From an uncultured Lactobacillus sp. (GTDB lineage Bacteria; Bacillota; Bacilli; Lactobacillales; Lactobacillaceae), in assembly GCF_948948975.1 (NCBI RefSeq), contig NZ_CARBVX010000013.1, positions 1 through 59,466 of the forward strand: a stretch of DNA of 59,466 nt, given 5' to 3'. The position numbers were made by a program, and so were the translations under genes. The notes below the pieces were generated by a model, which saw only the letters and a list, made by a program, of their open reading frames with translations, did no database searches and was not told the origin of the DNA. Position 1 is the first letter of the stretch. Every line of letters begins with the position of its first letter. Below, in pieces: positions 48,124-56,465 of this stretch.

Positions 48124-49668
48124 ATGCGAGTTTTGCAACTAGGAAATGATAACTGGGAGAAAAAATATACAATCCCAGAAGATATGGAATGGCATTTTAA
48201 CGACTTTTCTTTTGAGGAAAAAAGGGCTACGAAAAAAAAGGGGATAAAAAGTTACGATGTAATTTTAGTTACTGGTAAAACTAACTTAACTAGTGACCAG
48301 TTGAAGAAATTAAAGAATTTAGTATCCCCATATCATGTTTTATACAGTTCTAATTTAAATACAGAATTGGATGATCATGAAAAATATTTTTTGAAAAGTA
48401 TTGCTGCTCAAAAAATAAAAGAAGAACCCCAGTACTTAATTGATAGGCTTCCAATTCGTTACTTCTCTGGACAATCTGGATTAAGGATTTTTCCAAGTCA
48501 ACTGAAATTAAATGAGCACGTGGTTAAGAGTTATGAGTTTGAAGAACAGGGTCATCTTAAAGTAAATCTAGATACCCATAATGAATGGGTAAATTTAGGT
48601 ACTTATAAAAGTGGGGTCTTTATCGATCCTGATAAGCAGATCAATTTGTGGCTTTCATTAAAAAATGTTAATTTTCAAGTTAGACTGAGAATTTTTATTC
48701 AGCAACCTGGTACAGATGGAGATGTCAAAGAACAAAGGGTAATCGACTTAAGCTCTTTTAATAAAGATGAATATTTTTCTCAAATTGAAGCATCTGACCA
48801 CTATCGGACTGCAACTCTAAATCTAGAGGTCAAGGGGAGTGGCGACTTAATCATTGGCGTGCTTCATTCACGTTGGGGCCGAGATGGGGCCGGAAATTTC
48901 ATTGCTGGTGGGCAAAGAATAGTTAATCCTCAGACTAGGGATGATATTGCCTATTACTTTAATCCTGGCGATCTGAAGCCCCCATTAAATGTATATTTTT
49001 CCGGTGCGCGTGAAGCAGAAGGCTTTGAGGCATATTTCTTGTTTAAAGGGTTAAAAGCACCGATGCTTTTGTTTACTGATATGCGACTAAACATTGGTCA
49101 ATTTTATGATGATGAGGATAATTTTTTTGAGCAAGAAATTATTAAAACAATTAAGTCAAAATTGAATGAACTAGGTTTTGATGAATCGCAACTACTAGTA
49201 AATGGAATTTCAATGGGAACCTATCCTGCAATAAAATATGGAGCTAAAATGGGTGCCCATGCAATTAATGTTGCAAAACCTTTAGTAAATTTGGGCTATA
49301 TTGCTTCAAGGACGGCCTTAGATCGTCCCGATGAATTTGAAACTATGTTCGATATTGATAAAGGCATCGGTCCAGCCACGGATAGAAATGACTTGAAAAA
49401 AATAGATGAAAATTTTTGGAAAGAATTTGATAAGCAAGATCTTTCTAAAACACGCTTTTTTGCTGGGTATATGATTAATGATGACTATGATGATAAAGCA
49501 GTAAAGGAGTTGAAAGAGTCGCCTGCTGTAAAACAAGCAGCTCAGTTTTCAGCTAAGGGATTTCTTGGACGGCATAATGATGATCCACAAGTTAACTACT
49601 GGTTTATTGATCGTTTAAATGAACTATTAAGAGAAGATTTTGGTCGGGATAATGAAAAACGTAATTAA
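48124..49668 (+). CDS. asp2: Accessory Sec protein Asp2, probable glycan O-acetyltransferase
   Basis: 514 residues from ATG 48124, two bases after the asp1 stop; an upstream frame would overlap asp1 and lose the family start MRVLQLGNDNWEKK. The C-terminal alpha/beta-hydrolase domain has the nucleophile elbow GISMG (361-365, Ser363), an acidic pair Asp453-Asp454 in MINDDYDD, and His484 in GRHNDDP. This fits the Ser-Glu-His triad near 362/452/482 that I recall for streptococcal Asp2, which O-acetylates the adhesin's GlcNAc. Asp replaces Glu here if the alignment holds. Also needed for export. Confidence 0.9.
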   Translation: MRVLQLGNDNWEKKYTIPEDMEWHFNDFSFEEKRATKKKGIKSYDVILVTGKTNLTSDQLKKLKNLVSPYHVLYSSNLNTELDDHEKYFLKSIAAQKIKEEPQYLIDRLPIRYFSGQSGLRIFPSQLKLNEHVVKSYEFEEQGHLKVNLDTHNEWVNLGTYKSGVFIDPDKQINLWLSLKNVNFQVRLRIFIQQPGTDGDVKEQRVIDLSSFNKDEYFSQIEASDHYRTATLNLEVKGSGDLIIGVLHSRWGRDGAGNFIAGGQRIVNPQTRDDIAYYFNPGDLKPPLNVYFSGAREAEGFEAYFLFKGLKAPMLLFTDMRLNIGQFYDDEDNFFEQEIIKTIKSKLNELGFDESQLLVNGISMGTYPAIKYGAKMGAHAINVAKPLVNLGYIASRTALDRPDEFETMFDIDKGIGPATDRNDLKKIDENFWKEFDKQDLSKTRFFAGYMINDDYDDKAVKELKESPAVKQAAQFSAKGFLGRHNDDPQVNYWFIDRLNELLREDFGRDNEKRN

Positions 49669-50509
49669 TCAAGTTTATTGGGATAGAATGTCAGAGACAT
49701 ATTTATATGGAACGACATTTAAGAAAAACGCTAAAAATGAAGTCACTTTTAAGAATAAATTGATGCCTTCAGGAAAAACTCTGATTAGCTGGTCATCAAT
49801 AGCAAATTATCAGGTGACAAAAGAAGTCCCTAGTTTACCACTCCTGCTCAATGGACAAGAATATTTGTTAAAAATTAGTGCAAAGATTAAGCCGGAAAAT
49901 AGTGCAATTTTTGGAATACATTTTTTTGATATTCAAGGGAATGAAATTGATAAGGTTATTTTCACTAATTTAGAACAAAAGTTTAAATATCCAACTCGAG
50001 CAGTGAAATATACTATTAAAATAATTAGTGGTGGAGTAGAAGAGATTAATTTTAAAAAAATTCAAATTTCTCCGTTAGATTTAGAAGAAGTTTTTAATGA
50101 CTTTTATCCTCATCCTATTTATTTAAATAAAAATTCTCAAAAAGAAGGGCTCATTCTACTTGATGATTCTAAACGCGCTAGAATTATTGCTCCATTTAAG
50201 ATTGAGAGTTATGTGGGAGCTAATTTAATTATCGGATATTTGAGTTGGCAAAATAAACAACGTGGCTTTGAACTCTTGAAGGATTATATTAAGGAACATC
50301 AAGATAAAAAATTAGTCATTTTTAGCAGCAGTGCTGATATAGATAAATCTTTAGAGAATTTTAAATCCTTAAATTGTACGGTAGTGTATTCGGAGGATTT
50401 TGTAAATAAAGGATATTATAATTTGCAGGAAACATATCTTTCAAAAAATTATAGAGAATCTGATCAAGTTCGAATGGTAAAAAAAGCTATTAATTATTTT
50501 GAGGAATGA
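49652..50509 (+). CDS. asp3: Accessory Sec protein Asp3, with long C-terminal extension
   Basis: 285 residues from ATG 49652, overlapping asp2 by 17 bases. The first 155 or so residues correspond to Asp3, a beta-sandwich partner of Asp1/Asp2 (VYWDRMSETYLYGTT near the start, SWSSIANYQVTKEVPSLP). The remaining 130 (from about KEGLILLDDSKRAR) look like an alpha/beta domain (ANLIIGYLSW...KKLVIFSSS). From memory streptococcal Asp3 lacks this extension, being about half this length. The next gene's ribosome site lies inside its end. Confidence 0.82.
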   Translation: MKNVINQVYWDRMSETYLYGTTFKKNAKNEVTFKNKLMPSGKTLISWSSIANYQVTKEVPSLPLLLNGQEYLLKISAKIKPENSAIFGIHFFDIQGNEIDKVIFTNLEQKFKYPTRAVKYTIKIISGGVEEINFKKIQISPLDLEEVFNDFYPHPIYLNKNSQKEGLILLDDSKRARIIAPFKIESYVGANLIIGYLSWQNKQRGFELLKDYIKEHQDKKLVIFSSSADIDKSLENFKSLNCTVVYSEDFVNKGYYNLQETYLSKNYRESDQVRMVKKAINYFEE

Positions 50510-50513
50510 TGCA

Positions 50514-52880
50514 ATGCTAACAGATAGGTTAAGACTAAAAAAAGCTAGGAAGTTATTAAATAAAATTAATAAACTAGGTCCTAAAATGCAGGCAATGACT
50601 GATGAAGAATTGCAAGGACAAACTGCTATTTTTAAAAATCAACTTAAAGAAGGTAGAAGTTTAGACGATATTTTACCAGAGGCTTATGCCACTGTAAGGG
50701 AAGCAGATAGAAGAATCTTAGGGATGTTCCCCTATGATGTGCAGGTTTTAGGGGCAATTATATTACATAATGGTTCTATTGCTGAAATGAAAACTGGGGA
50801 AGGTAAAACTTTAGTTGCGACAATGGCTCTGTATCTAAACGCTTTAGAAGGTAAAGGCGCAATGCTAGTGACTCCAAATAGTTATCTTGCATCTCGTGAT
50901 AAAAAAGAGTTAGCTCCAGTTTATGAGTGGCTAGGTTTAAGCGTTAGCTTAGCTTTTGCAGAAGATAAAGATAGTAAAAAGAAAATAACTGCTAAAACTA
51001 AAAGAAAATGGTATAACTCCGATATTGTATATACTACTGCTTCTTCTTTAGCCTTTGATTATTTGTTTAATAATCTTGCCAGCTCCAAAGAAAGTCAATA
51101 TTTACGCCCATTTAATTATGTTATTGTTGATGAAGTGGATGAGGTTTTATTAGATGAGGCACAGACTCCGTTTGTGGTTTCCTCTAGTCCTAACGTTCAA
51201 TCAAATCTATATCATTTGGCGGATCAGTTTGTAAGATTGTTAGATCCTGAGGTGGACTATGTATTTAAAAAGGATGATCAATTATTTTGGTTAACAGCCC
51301 ACGGTATTGAAAAAGCTGAGAAATTTTTTAAACTAGATAGCTTATTTTCTATTGAGAGTAGGAGTGTTTATCGCCATATTATTTTAGCCATGGGTGCTCA
51401 TTTAACTATGAGACGAGGACATGACTACTTAGTGGTAAAAGGCGAAGTAGTTTTGTTAGATGAGGATAGCGGTAGATTAAAGCGTGGGGTTCAGGTAAGT
51501 ACAGGAATTCACCAAGCTGTTGAAGCTAAAGAAAAGGTTGATTTGACTAAAATTCAGAAAACAGCTGCTTCGATAACATTTCCGGCTTTATTTGCCTTGT
51601 TTAATAAAGTAAGTGGAATGAGTGGAACTGCGAAAGTTAATGAGGAAGAGTTTTTACAGACGTATAACTTAAAGGTGGTCACTATTCCTACAAGAGTACC
51701 TGTAATTAGAAAAGACTATCGTCCACTTATTTTCTTAACTACAAGAGATAAATTAATGACAGCTGTAGATGATGTAGTAGAGATGCATAAAACTGGACGT
51801 CCGGTATTACTTGTTGCGGGTTCTGTAGAAAATTCAGAAATTATTTCAGAATTGTTACTCAATATCGGTATTCCTCATAATGTTTTAAATGCCTATAACG
51901 CCGCATATGAAGCACAAATCATTAAAAATGCAGGGCAAAAAAATGCTGTGACTATTGCAACAAATATGGCTGGGAGAGGAACTGATATTAAGCTAGGCCC
52001 CGGAGTTAAGGAACTCGGTGGCTTAGCAGTAATTGGAACGGAAATGTTACCTAAAAGAGTGGAATTGCAGTTAGCGGGGCGTGCCGGCAGACAAGGAGAT
52101 CCGGGTAGTAGTCAATTTTTGATTTCTTTAGAGGATTCATTTATTTCGTCTAATAATACTGCTCGTCAGAAGAAGTATTACCGCAAATTAATGAAAAAGA
52201 AGTCAAAGGGAAAAGATATTACCCTTCTCTCAGGTCCGCGAATTCGATTTAGTTTGCTAATGCTCAGAACTCGTAAAGAAGATCTTAATGAGTTGATGAG
52301 AAGTCAAACTAACAAGATGGAAATAATTTTATCGCTTCAACGGAAGAATTTTTATACTAGAAGAAACAAAATTATGAAAACTGATGATTTACAGGGAAAT
52401 GTAGATCGGATCATCGATAATGCATTGGATCTTTATTTAGAAAAACAGGATTTATCAGATAAGAGTGATTTAAAGTACTTTATTAACCAGCATGTTACTT
52501 ATCAACAGGTTAACGTACCAGATAATTTAAAAACGAAAAAAGCGATAAAAGACTTTTTGAAAGAATTAGCTTACAAGATTCTTGATGAGAAAAAGCATGT
52601 ATTAATTAACAAAAAACAAGCAAATGATTTTTATCAACAAGTAATCATTTCATCAATGGATGGAAATTGGATTGATCAAGTAGATAGAATTGAAAAAATA
52701 AAGGTTAATGCACAGCAATGGGGAAAAAGTGGCAGACCTCAAGATCTTCTCCACCAAGAAAAGGCTTTTGAAGCGTACAAAGATTTTTTAGATAAAATTA
52801 CCTTGTCTGCCTTTGATAATCTTTTATTAAGCAAGATTTTTACGAATGAAAAAGGCCAATTAGTTGTAGTATTTAATTAG
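50514..52880 (+). CDS. secA2: Accessory Sec motor ATPase SecA2
   Basis: 788-residue DEAD-type translocation motor dedicated to the serine-rich adhesin. Walker A is MKTGEGKTLVATM, Walker B reads VDEVDEV, and TNMAGRGTDIKLG and GRAGRQGDPGSS are the late helicase motifs. It lacks the C-terminal zinc/SecB-binding tail of housekeeping SecA, as usual for SecA2. The start is ATG 50514, eight bases after GAGGA; a TTG at 50499 is less likely. It overlaps asp3 by translational design (ribosome site within asp3). Confidence 0.94.
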   Translation: MLTDRLRLKKARKLLNKINKLGPKMQAMTDEELQGQTAIFKNQLKEGRSLDDILPEAYATVREADRRILGMFPYDVQVLGAIILHNGSIAEMKTGEGKTLVATMALYLNALEGKGAMLVTPNSYLASRDKKELAPVYEWLGLSVSLAFAEDKDSKKKITAKTKRKWYNSDIVYTTASSLAFDYLFNNLASSKESQYLRPFNYVIVDEVDEVLLDEAQTPFVVSSSPNVQSNLYHLADQFVRLLDPEVDYVFKKDDQLFWLTAHGIEKAEKFFKLDSLFSIESRSVYRHIILAMGAHLTMRRGHDYLVVKGEVVLLDEDSGRLKRGVQVSTGIHQAVEAKEKVDLTKIQKTAASITFPALFALFNKVSGMSGTAKVNEEEFLQTYNLKVVTIPTRVPVIRKDYRPLIFLTTRDKLMTAVDDVVEMHKTGRPVLLVAGSVENSEIISELLLNIGIPHNVLNAYNAAYEAQIIKNAGQKNAVTIATNMAGRGTDIKLGPGVKELGGLAVIGTEMLPKRVELQLAGRAGRQGDPGSSQFLISLEDSFISSNNTARQKKYYRKLMKKKSKGKDITLLSGPRIRFSLLMLRTRKEDLNELMRSQTNKMEIILSLQRKNFYTRRNKIMKTDDLQGNVDRIIDNALDLYLEKQDLSDKSDLKYFINQHVTYQQVNVPDNLKTKKAIKDFLKELAYKILDEKKHVLINKKQANDFYQQVIISSMDGNWIDQVDRIEKIKVNAQQWGKSGRPQDLLHQEKAFEAYKDFLDKITLSAFDNLLLSKIFTNEKGQLVVVFN

Positions 52881-52892
52881 TAGAGGAAAATT

Positions 52893-54422
52893 ATGACAGT
52901 ATATAACATAAATTTAGGAATAGGTTGGGCTAGCTCTGGAGTAGAATACGCTCAAAAATATCGTGATCAAAGTTTTAATGAAGTTGGAATTAAACGAAAA
53001 TTTATTTTTTCAGATTTAATTTTAGGGAATAATATCGGAGATTTAACTGCCAATTTGGGTTTTGATAATGACAATATTATCTGGTTATACAACTTCTTTA
53101 CTGATATAAAGATCTCTACATCAAATTATTCTTTAGATACTTTAGAAAATGAACTTAATTTAAGAGCTCAGACTAGTGATGTTAAAACTGTTGGAAAAGA
53201 AGTATTTTATCAATTAAATAATAATTTTCAATTAGTAGCACGCTTGAGTGATACAGAAAAGCGTACTATCGATCAAGTGAGTTACGTTAAGAATAATATT
53301 TTACTTAAGAGAGATTTTTATTCTTATACTAAGTATGCTTGTGAATATTATTTAGGAACTGAGAAAGATAATCGCGTTACCTTTAGGGAATTTTATAATG
53401 AAGATGGCACAATTGCTTATACACAACATTTAAATGGTGATCAAGAAACTTTTGAATTTGAAAATGGTGAAGTTGTTTATAGTAAAGATGATCTCTATTT
53501 GAAAATGCTAAAAGGATTGAACTTTACTAAAAAAGATGTAATTATCATGGATCGAGAAGATGAAGATAAAAACTTAATTAATGGTCAGTTAGTTTTTGAA
53601 AATCACGGTCCTGCTAAATTACTCGTAGTAGTACATGCTGATCATTTTGATAAGCACTATACTAACGATCAAAATATCTTATGGAATAACTTCTATGAAT
53701 ATCAATTCCAACATGCGAAATATGTAGATAGCTTTGTTGTAGCTACAAATGAACAAAAGAAGATTTTAAAAAATCAATTTAAAAAATACTATAATATTGA
53801 ACCACGCATTGATTGCATTCCGGTAGGAAGTTTAAATGAGTTAGAGCATCCTACACAGGGCAGGATGAAACATGCCTTAATTACAGCTTCTCGTTTAGCA
53901 AAAGAAAAACACATTGATTGGATTGTGAATGCGGTAATAGCTGCTAAAAATAGTGTTCCTGATCTTTCTTTAGATATCTATGGAACTGGCGGTGAAGCAG
54001 GGATGCTTACTAATTTAATTAATCAAAATAAAGCACAAGATTATATTCATATTATGGGCCAAAGAGATTTAACAAAAGTCTATCGAAACTATCCTGCTTA
54101 TATTGCTGCTTCAACAAGCGAAGGTTTTGGTCTTTCACTGCTGGAAGCTGTGGGATCTGGACTAGCAATGATTGGCTTTGATGTTCCTTATGGAAATCCT
54201 ACTTTTATTGAAAATGGAAAAAATGGAATGCTTTTACCATATAATGAAGAATGGACTGACTTTAAAAAAGAAGAAGTTTTAACAAAGGCAATTATCGAAT
54301 TGTTTACGAAGAGTGATATAGATAGCTTTAATAAAAACTCATATCAAATAGCAGAGCCATATCTAACAAAAAATGTTGCTAAACAATGGAAAAATTTAGT
54401 GGAGGAGTTAGTCAATGATTAA
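52893..54422 (+). CDS. gtfA: SRRP glycosyltransferase GtfA (catalytic subunit)
   Basis: 509-residue GT4-type enzyme that, with GtfB, adds the first GlcNAc to serine/threonine residues of the serine-rich repeat adhesin in the cytosol. The N-terminus MTVYNINLGIGWASSGVEYAQ, an internal acceptor-binding insertion and the retaining E-x7-E motif in EGFGLSLLE (followed by GFDVPYGNPTFI) are seen. It overlaps gtfB by 8 bases. Confidence 0.94.
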   Translation: MTVYNINLGIGWASSGVEYAQKYRDQSFNEVGIKRKFIFSDLILGNNIGDLTANLGFDNDNIIWLYNFFTDIKISTSNYSLDTLENELNLRAQTSDVKTVGKEVFYQLNNNFQLVARLSDTEKRTIDQVSYVKNNILLKRDFYSYTKYACEYYLGTEKDNRVTFREFYNEDGTIAYTQHLNGDQETFEFENGEVVYSKDDLYLKMLKGLNFTKKDVIIMDREDEDKNLINGQLVFENHGPAKLLVVVHADHFDKHYTNDQNILWNNFYEYQFQHAKYVDSFVVATNEQKKILKNQFKKYYNIEPRIDCIPVGSLNELEHPTQGRMKHALITASRLAKEKHIDWIVNAVIAAKNSVPDLSLDIYGTGGEAGMLTNLINQNKAQDYIHIMGQRDLTKVYRNYPAYIAASTSEGFGLSLLEAVGSGLAMIGFDVPYGNPTFIENGKNGMLLPYNEEWTDFKKEEVLTKAIIELFTKSDIDSFNKNSYQIAEPYLTKNVAKQWKNLVEELVND

Positions 54423-55743
54423 TTTATTTGAAAGTTTAGACGTAGAATCAACTGATTTTTTAAGATCGCAACTTTTTGCTAATATTAAAATTCCTTCTGT
54501 GGTAATTAATGATGATGGTTTTTTACCAATTGAGGTAGACTCTCCGTTTAAATTCTATTGCGGATTTGGTGATGAAAATACTCCCCTGTATTTTAACCGC
54601 TTAAAGGTGCCAGAATTTCATCGAATTGTAGCAACTGCAAGTAAGGGAGAAGTTTATGATCTGCAACAAAAAAGAGCAGATATATTTTTTGTTGCTACTG
54701 ACAATACTCGCTTAATTAAAGAAGTACATTGGCTTGATAAAAATGGCAATTTAAGCTGGATTGATCATTATAATCGACAAGGAAAGCTATTTGCTAAAAC
54801 TTATGTTAATAATGGGCAGCAAGTTTTGAAGCGATACTTCAATAAAGAAGGTAAGGAAGTTATTACGCAATATTTAATTTCTGGCGATATTCTCCTCCAT
54901 GAAGAAAATGTTGAAAGATATTTTGCCAATTTAGCTCAATTTGTGACTTACTATTTAAGAAAAAAGAAGTATCAAGTTGATCATGTTTTCTACAATACTT
55001 TGAATCAGTCAATGATGGTAAGTTTAGGTCTTCAAAATGATGGGAGTGATACGCTGTTTTGGCATGAAAAAATTGCTAACGATCTACCAGGTAATATGAA
55101 GTATTTAATGGACAATAGTACCAGAACTAAGCATATTGTTTTCCAAAATTATGTAGATTGGCAAACTTGGAAGAATAAATTACCGAAGGATAAAAATGTT
55201 GATTTTAGATTTTTAGGTATGATTTATCCTCATCCAAGAGGAAACAAAATGCGTCCTGAAGCAGTTATTTTGACTAATTCAGACCAGATTGAACATTTAG
55301 ATGAAGTAGTTCAAGCAATGCCAAATATTCATTTTAATATTGCAGCTATTACTGAAATGTCATCTAAATTGCTTGCTTTTAAAAAGTACAATAATGTTCG
55401 CTTATATCCGAATGCTACAACTAAACAAATTCAGGAATTGTATCAGACAAGTGATATCTATTTAGATATCAATCATGGAAATGAAATATTGGATGCAGTT
55501 CGTGGCGCCTTTGAACAGAATATGTTGATTATGGGGTTTGATAATACTCTGCATAATCCGAAATTTATTAGTCCAGATAATGTATTTAAGAGTACAGAAA
55601 TTTCTAAAATGGCTGATAAGATTTCTGAGGCATTATCTGAAACAAGTACAATGAGACAGCTTATTGATCAACAAAGATTGCTTGCGGGAGATGTAAGTAT
55701 TGACCAATATAAAGAAGTTATTGAGGACTTGAAAGGTGAATAA
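54415..55743 (+). CDS. gtfB: SRRP glycosyltransferase co-subunit GtfB
   Basis: 442-residue partner of GtfA. It shares the GT-B-like fold and acceptor-binding domain but is not catalytic, and it stabilises GtfA and recognises the acceptor peptide. The start MINLFESLDVESTDF and the repeat-like segment HWLDKNGNLSWIDHYNRQGK (homologous to GtfA's insertion) are visible. No E-x7-E motif was found, as expected. The 3' end overlaps asp4 by 8 bases. Confidence 0.92.
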   Translation: MINLFESLDVESTDFLRSQLFANIKIPSVVINDDGFLPIEVDSPFKFYCGFGDENTPLYFNRLKVPEFHRIVATASKGEVYDLQQKRADIFFVATDNTRLIKEVHWLDKNGNLSWIDHYNRQGKLFAKTYVNNGQQVLKRYFNKEGKEVITQYLISGDILLHEENVERYFANLAQFVTYYLRKKKYQVDHVFYNTLNQSMMVSLGLQNDGSDTLFWHEKIANDLPGNMKYLMDNSTRTKHIVFQNYVDWQTWKNKLPKDKNVDFRFLGMIYPHPRGNKMRPEAVILTNSDQIEHLDEVVQAMPNIHFNIAAITEMSSKLLAFKKYNNVRLYPNATTKQIQELYQTSDIYLDINHGNEILDAVRGAFEQNMLIMGFDNTLHNPKFISPDNVFKSTEISKMADKISEALSETSTMRQLIDQQRLLAGDVSIDQYKEVIEDLKGE

Positions 55744-55915
55744 AAAAAAGACACTTGCAGAACGTCATGCATTAAAAAGATTAGAAAAAGTAGAAGAAAA
55801 TCAAAGAAAAGCGTATGAAAAAAAGCAAAATGATTTTCCGTGGAAACAGATAGTCATGGGGTTACTTTTTGGAATAATTTTACTTTTGATGTTAATTCAA
55901 ATGATAGTTAAATAA
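55736..55915 (+). CDS. asp4: Accessory Sec protein Asp4, SecE-like
   Basis: 59-residue protein: a charged, lysine-rich cytoplasmic half (LAERHALKRLEKVEEN) followed by a single C-terminal membrane helix (about 38-57, VMGLLFGIILLLMLIQMIV). This is the SecE layout and matches Asp4 of streptococcal accessory Sec loci, which completes the SecY2 channel. The start is GTG 55736, eight bases after GAGGA inside gtfB. Position after gtfB, as in streptococci, supports the call. A strong terminator follows, and no Asp5 (SecG-like) gene is seen. Confidence 0.82.
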   Translation: MNKKKTLAERHALKRLEKVEENQRKAYEKKQNDFPWKQIVMGLLFGIILLLMLIQMIVK

Positions 55916-55958
55916 AAAAGAGCTTAGCTTCTAAAAGTAAGAAGCTAAGCTCTTTTTT
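55914..55958 (+). terminator. Terminator of the accessory Sec operon
   Basis: AGCTTAGCTTCT (55921-55932) and AGAAGCTAAGCT (55940-55951) form a perfect 12-bp stem, flanked by A-run and T-run, directly after asp4. Confidence 0.94.
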
Positions 55959-56151
55959 ATAGAGAATATATTAAAAATATAGCTGTAGGGGATAAAAGAT
56001 AATTATTTCTGATTTGTTATTTAATTAAGAACCTTTAATTAATTGAAATTAGTAAATTTTTTAAGAAAACAAGAAGTATATTTGGCTTTAGTTACTATAT
56101 TTGTTATTTTTTAGAGAGGACGCGATAATAGATTTACTATTTTTTATAAAA

Positions 56152-56182
56152 TTGACAAAGTAGCGTAAACCCTTGATATATA
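56152..56182 (+). promoter_or_regulatory. Promoter candidate upstream of the SRRP gene
   Basis: A consensus TTGACA at 56152-56157. GATATA (56175-56180, 17 bp) or TATATA (56177-56182, 19 bp) could be the -10. Confidence 0.5.
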
Positions 56183-56240
56183 CGGGGAAGCTAGCTGGAC
56201 TATTCATCATATAGATATCCTTTTTTATCTCACAACATTA

Positions 56241-56270
56241 TTGAAAAAATATATATTGTTGTTATACAAT
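56241..56270 (+). promoter_or_regulatory. Second promoter candidate upstream of the SRRP gene
   Basis: TTGAAA (56241-56246) with TATACA (56263-56268, 16 bp) or TACAAT (56265-56270, 18 bp). Confidence 0.5.
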
Positions 56271-56372
56271 GATTAGAGCAAAGTTACACGTATTAAATGA
56301 CACTTTTGTAACAAATTATCTCATTAGCAAGAAATTAGTTATTAAACATTTTTTATTTCTTAGACTAAGAGT

Positions 56373-56413
56373 AAAAAACAAACTAGAAGATCAGTCTTTC
56401 TAGTTTGTTTTTG
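56373..56413 (+). terminator. Terminator or attenuator before the SRRP gene
   Basis: AACAAACTAGAA and TTCTAGTTTGTT flank an 8-9 base loop with five T downstream. It stands between both promoter candidates and the adhesin ATG, so adhesin mRNA must read through it or start after it. Confidence 0.85.
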
Positions 56414-56465
56414 TAAGGAAACTTTATTTTGGATACTATTGGATATTTTGAGTAAAAGGATATTT

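Larger units (their letters stand above)
55959..56465. other. Non-coding region between asp4 and the SRRP gene
   Basis: About 500 bp, no gene. It holds two promoter-like pairs (56152-56182 and 56241-56270) and a hairpin terminator (56373-56413) before the adhesin start. It thus looks like a transcribed non-coding unit or a leader with attenuation. Confidence 0.6.
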
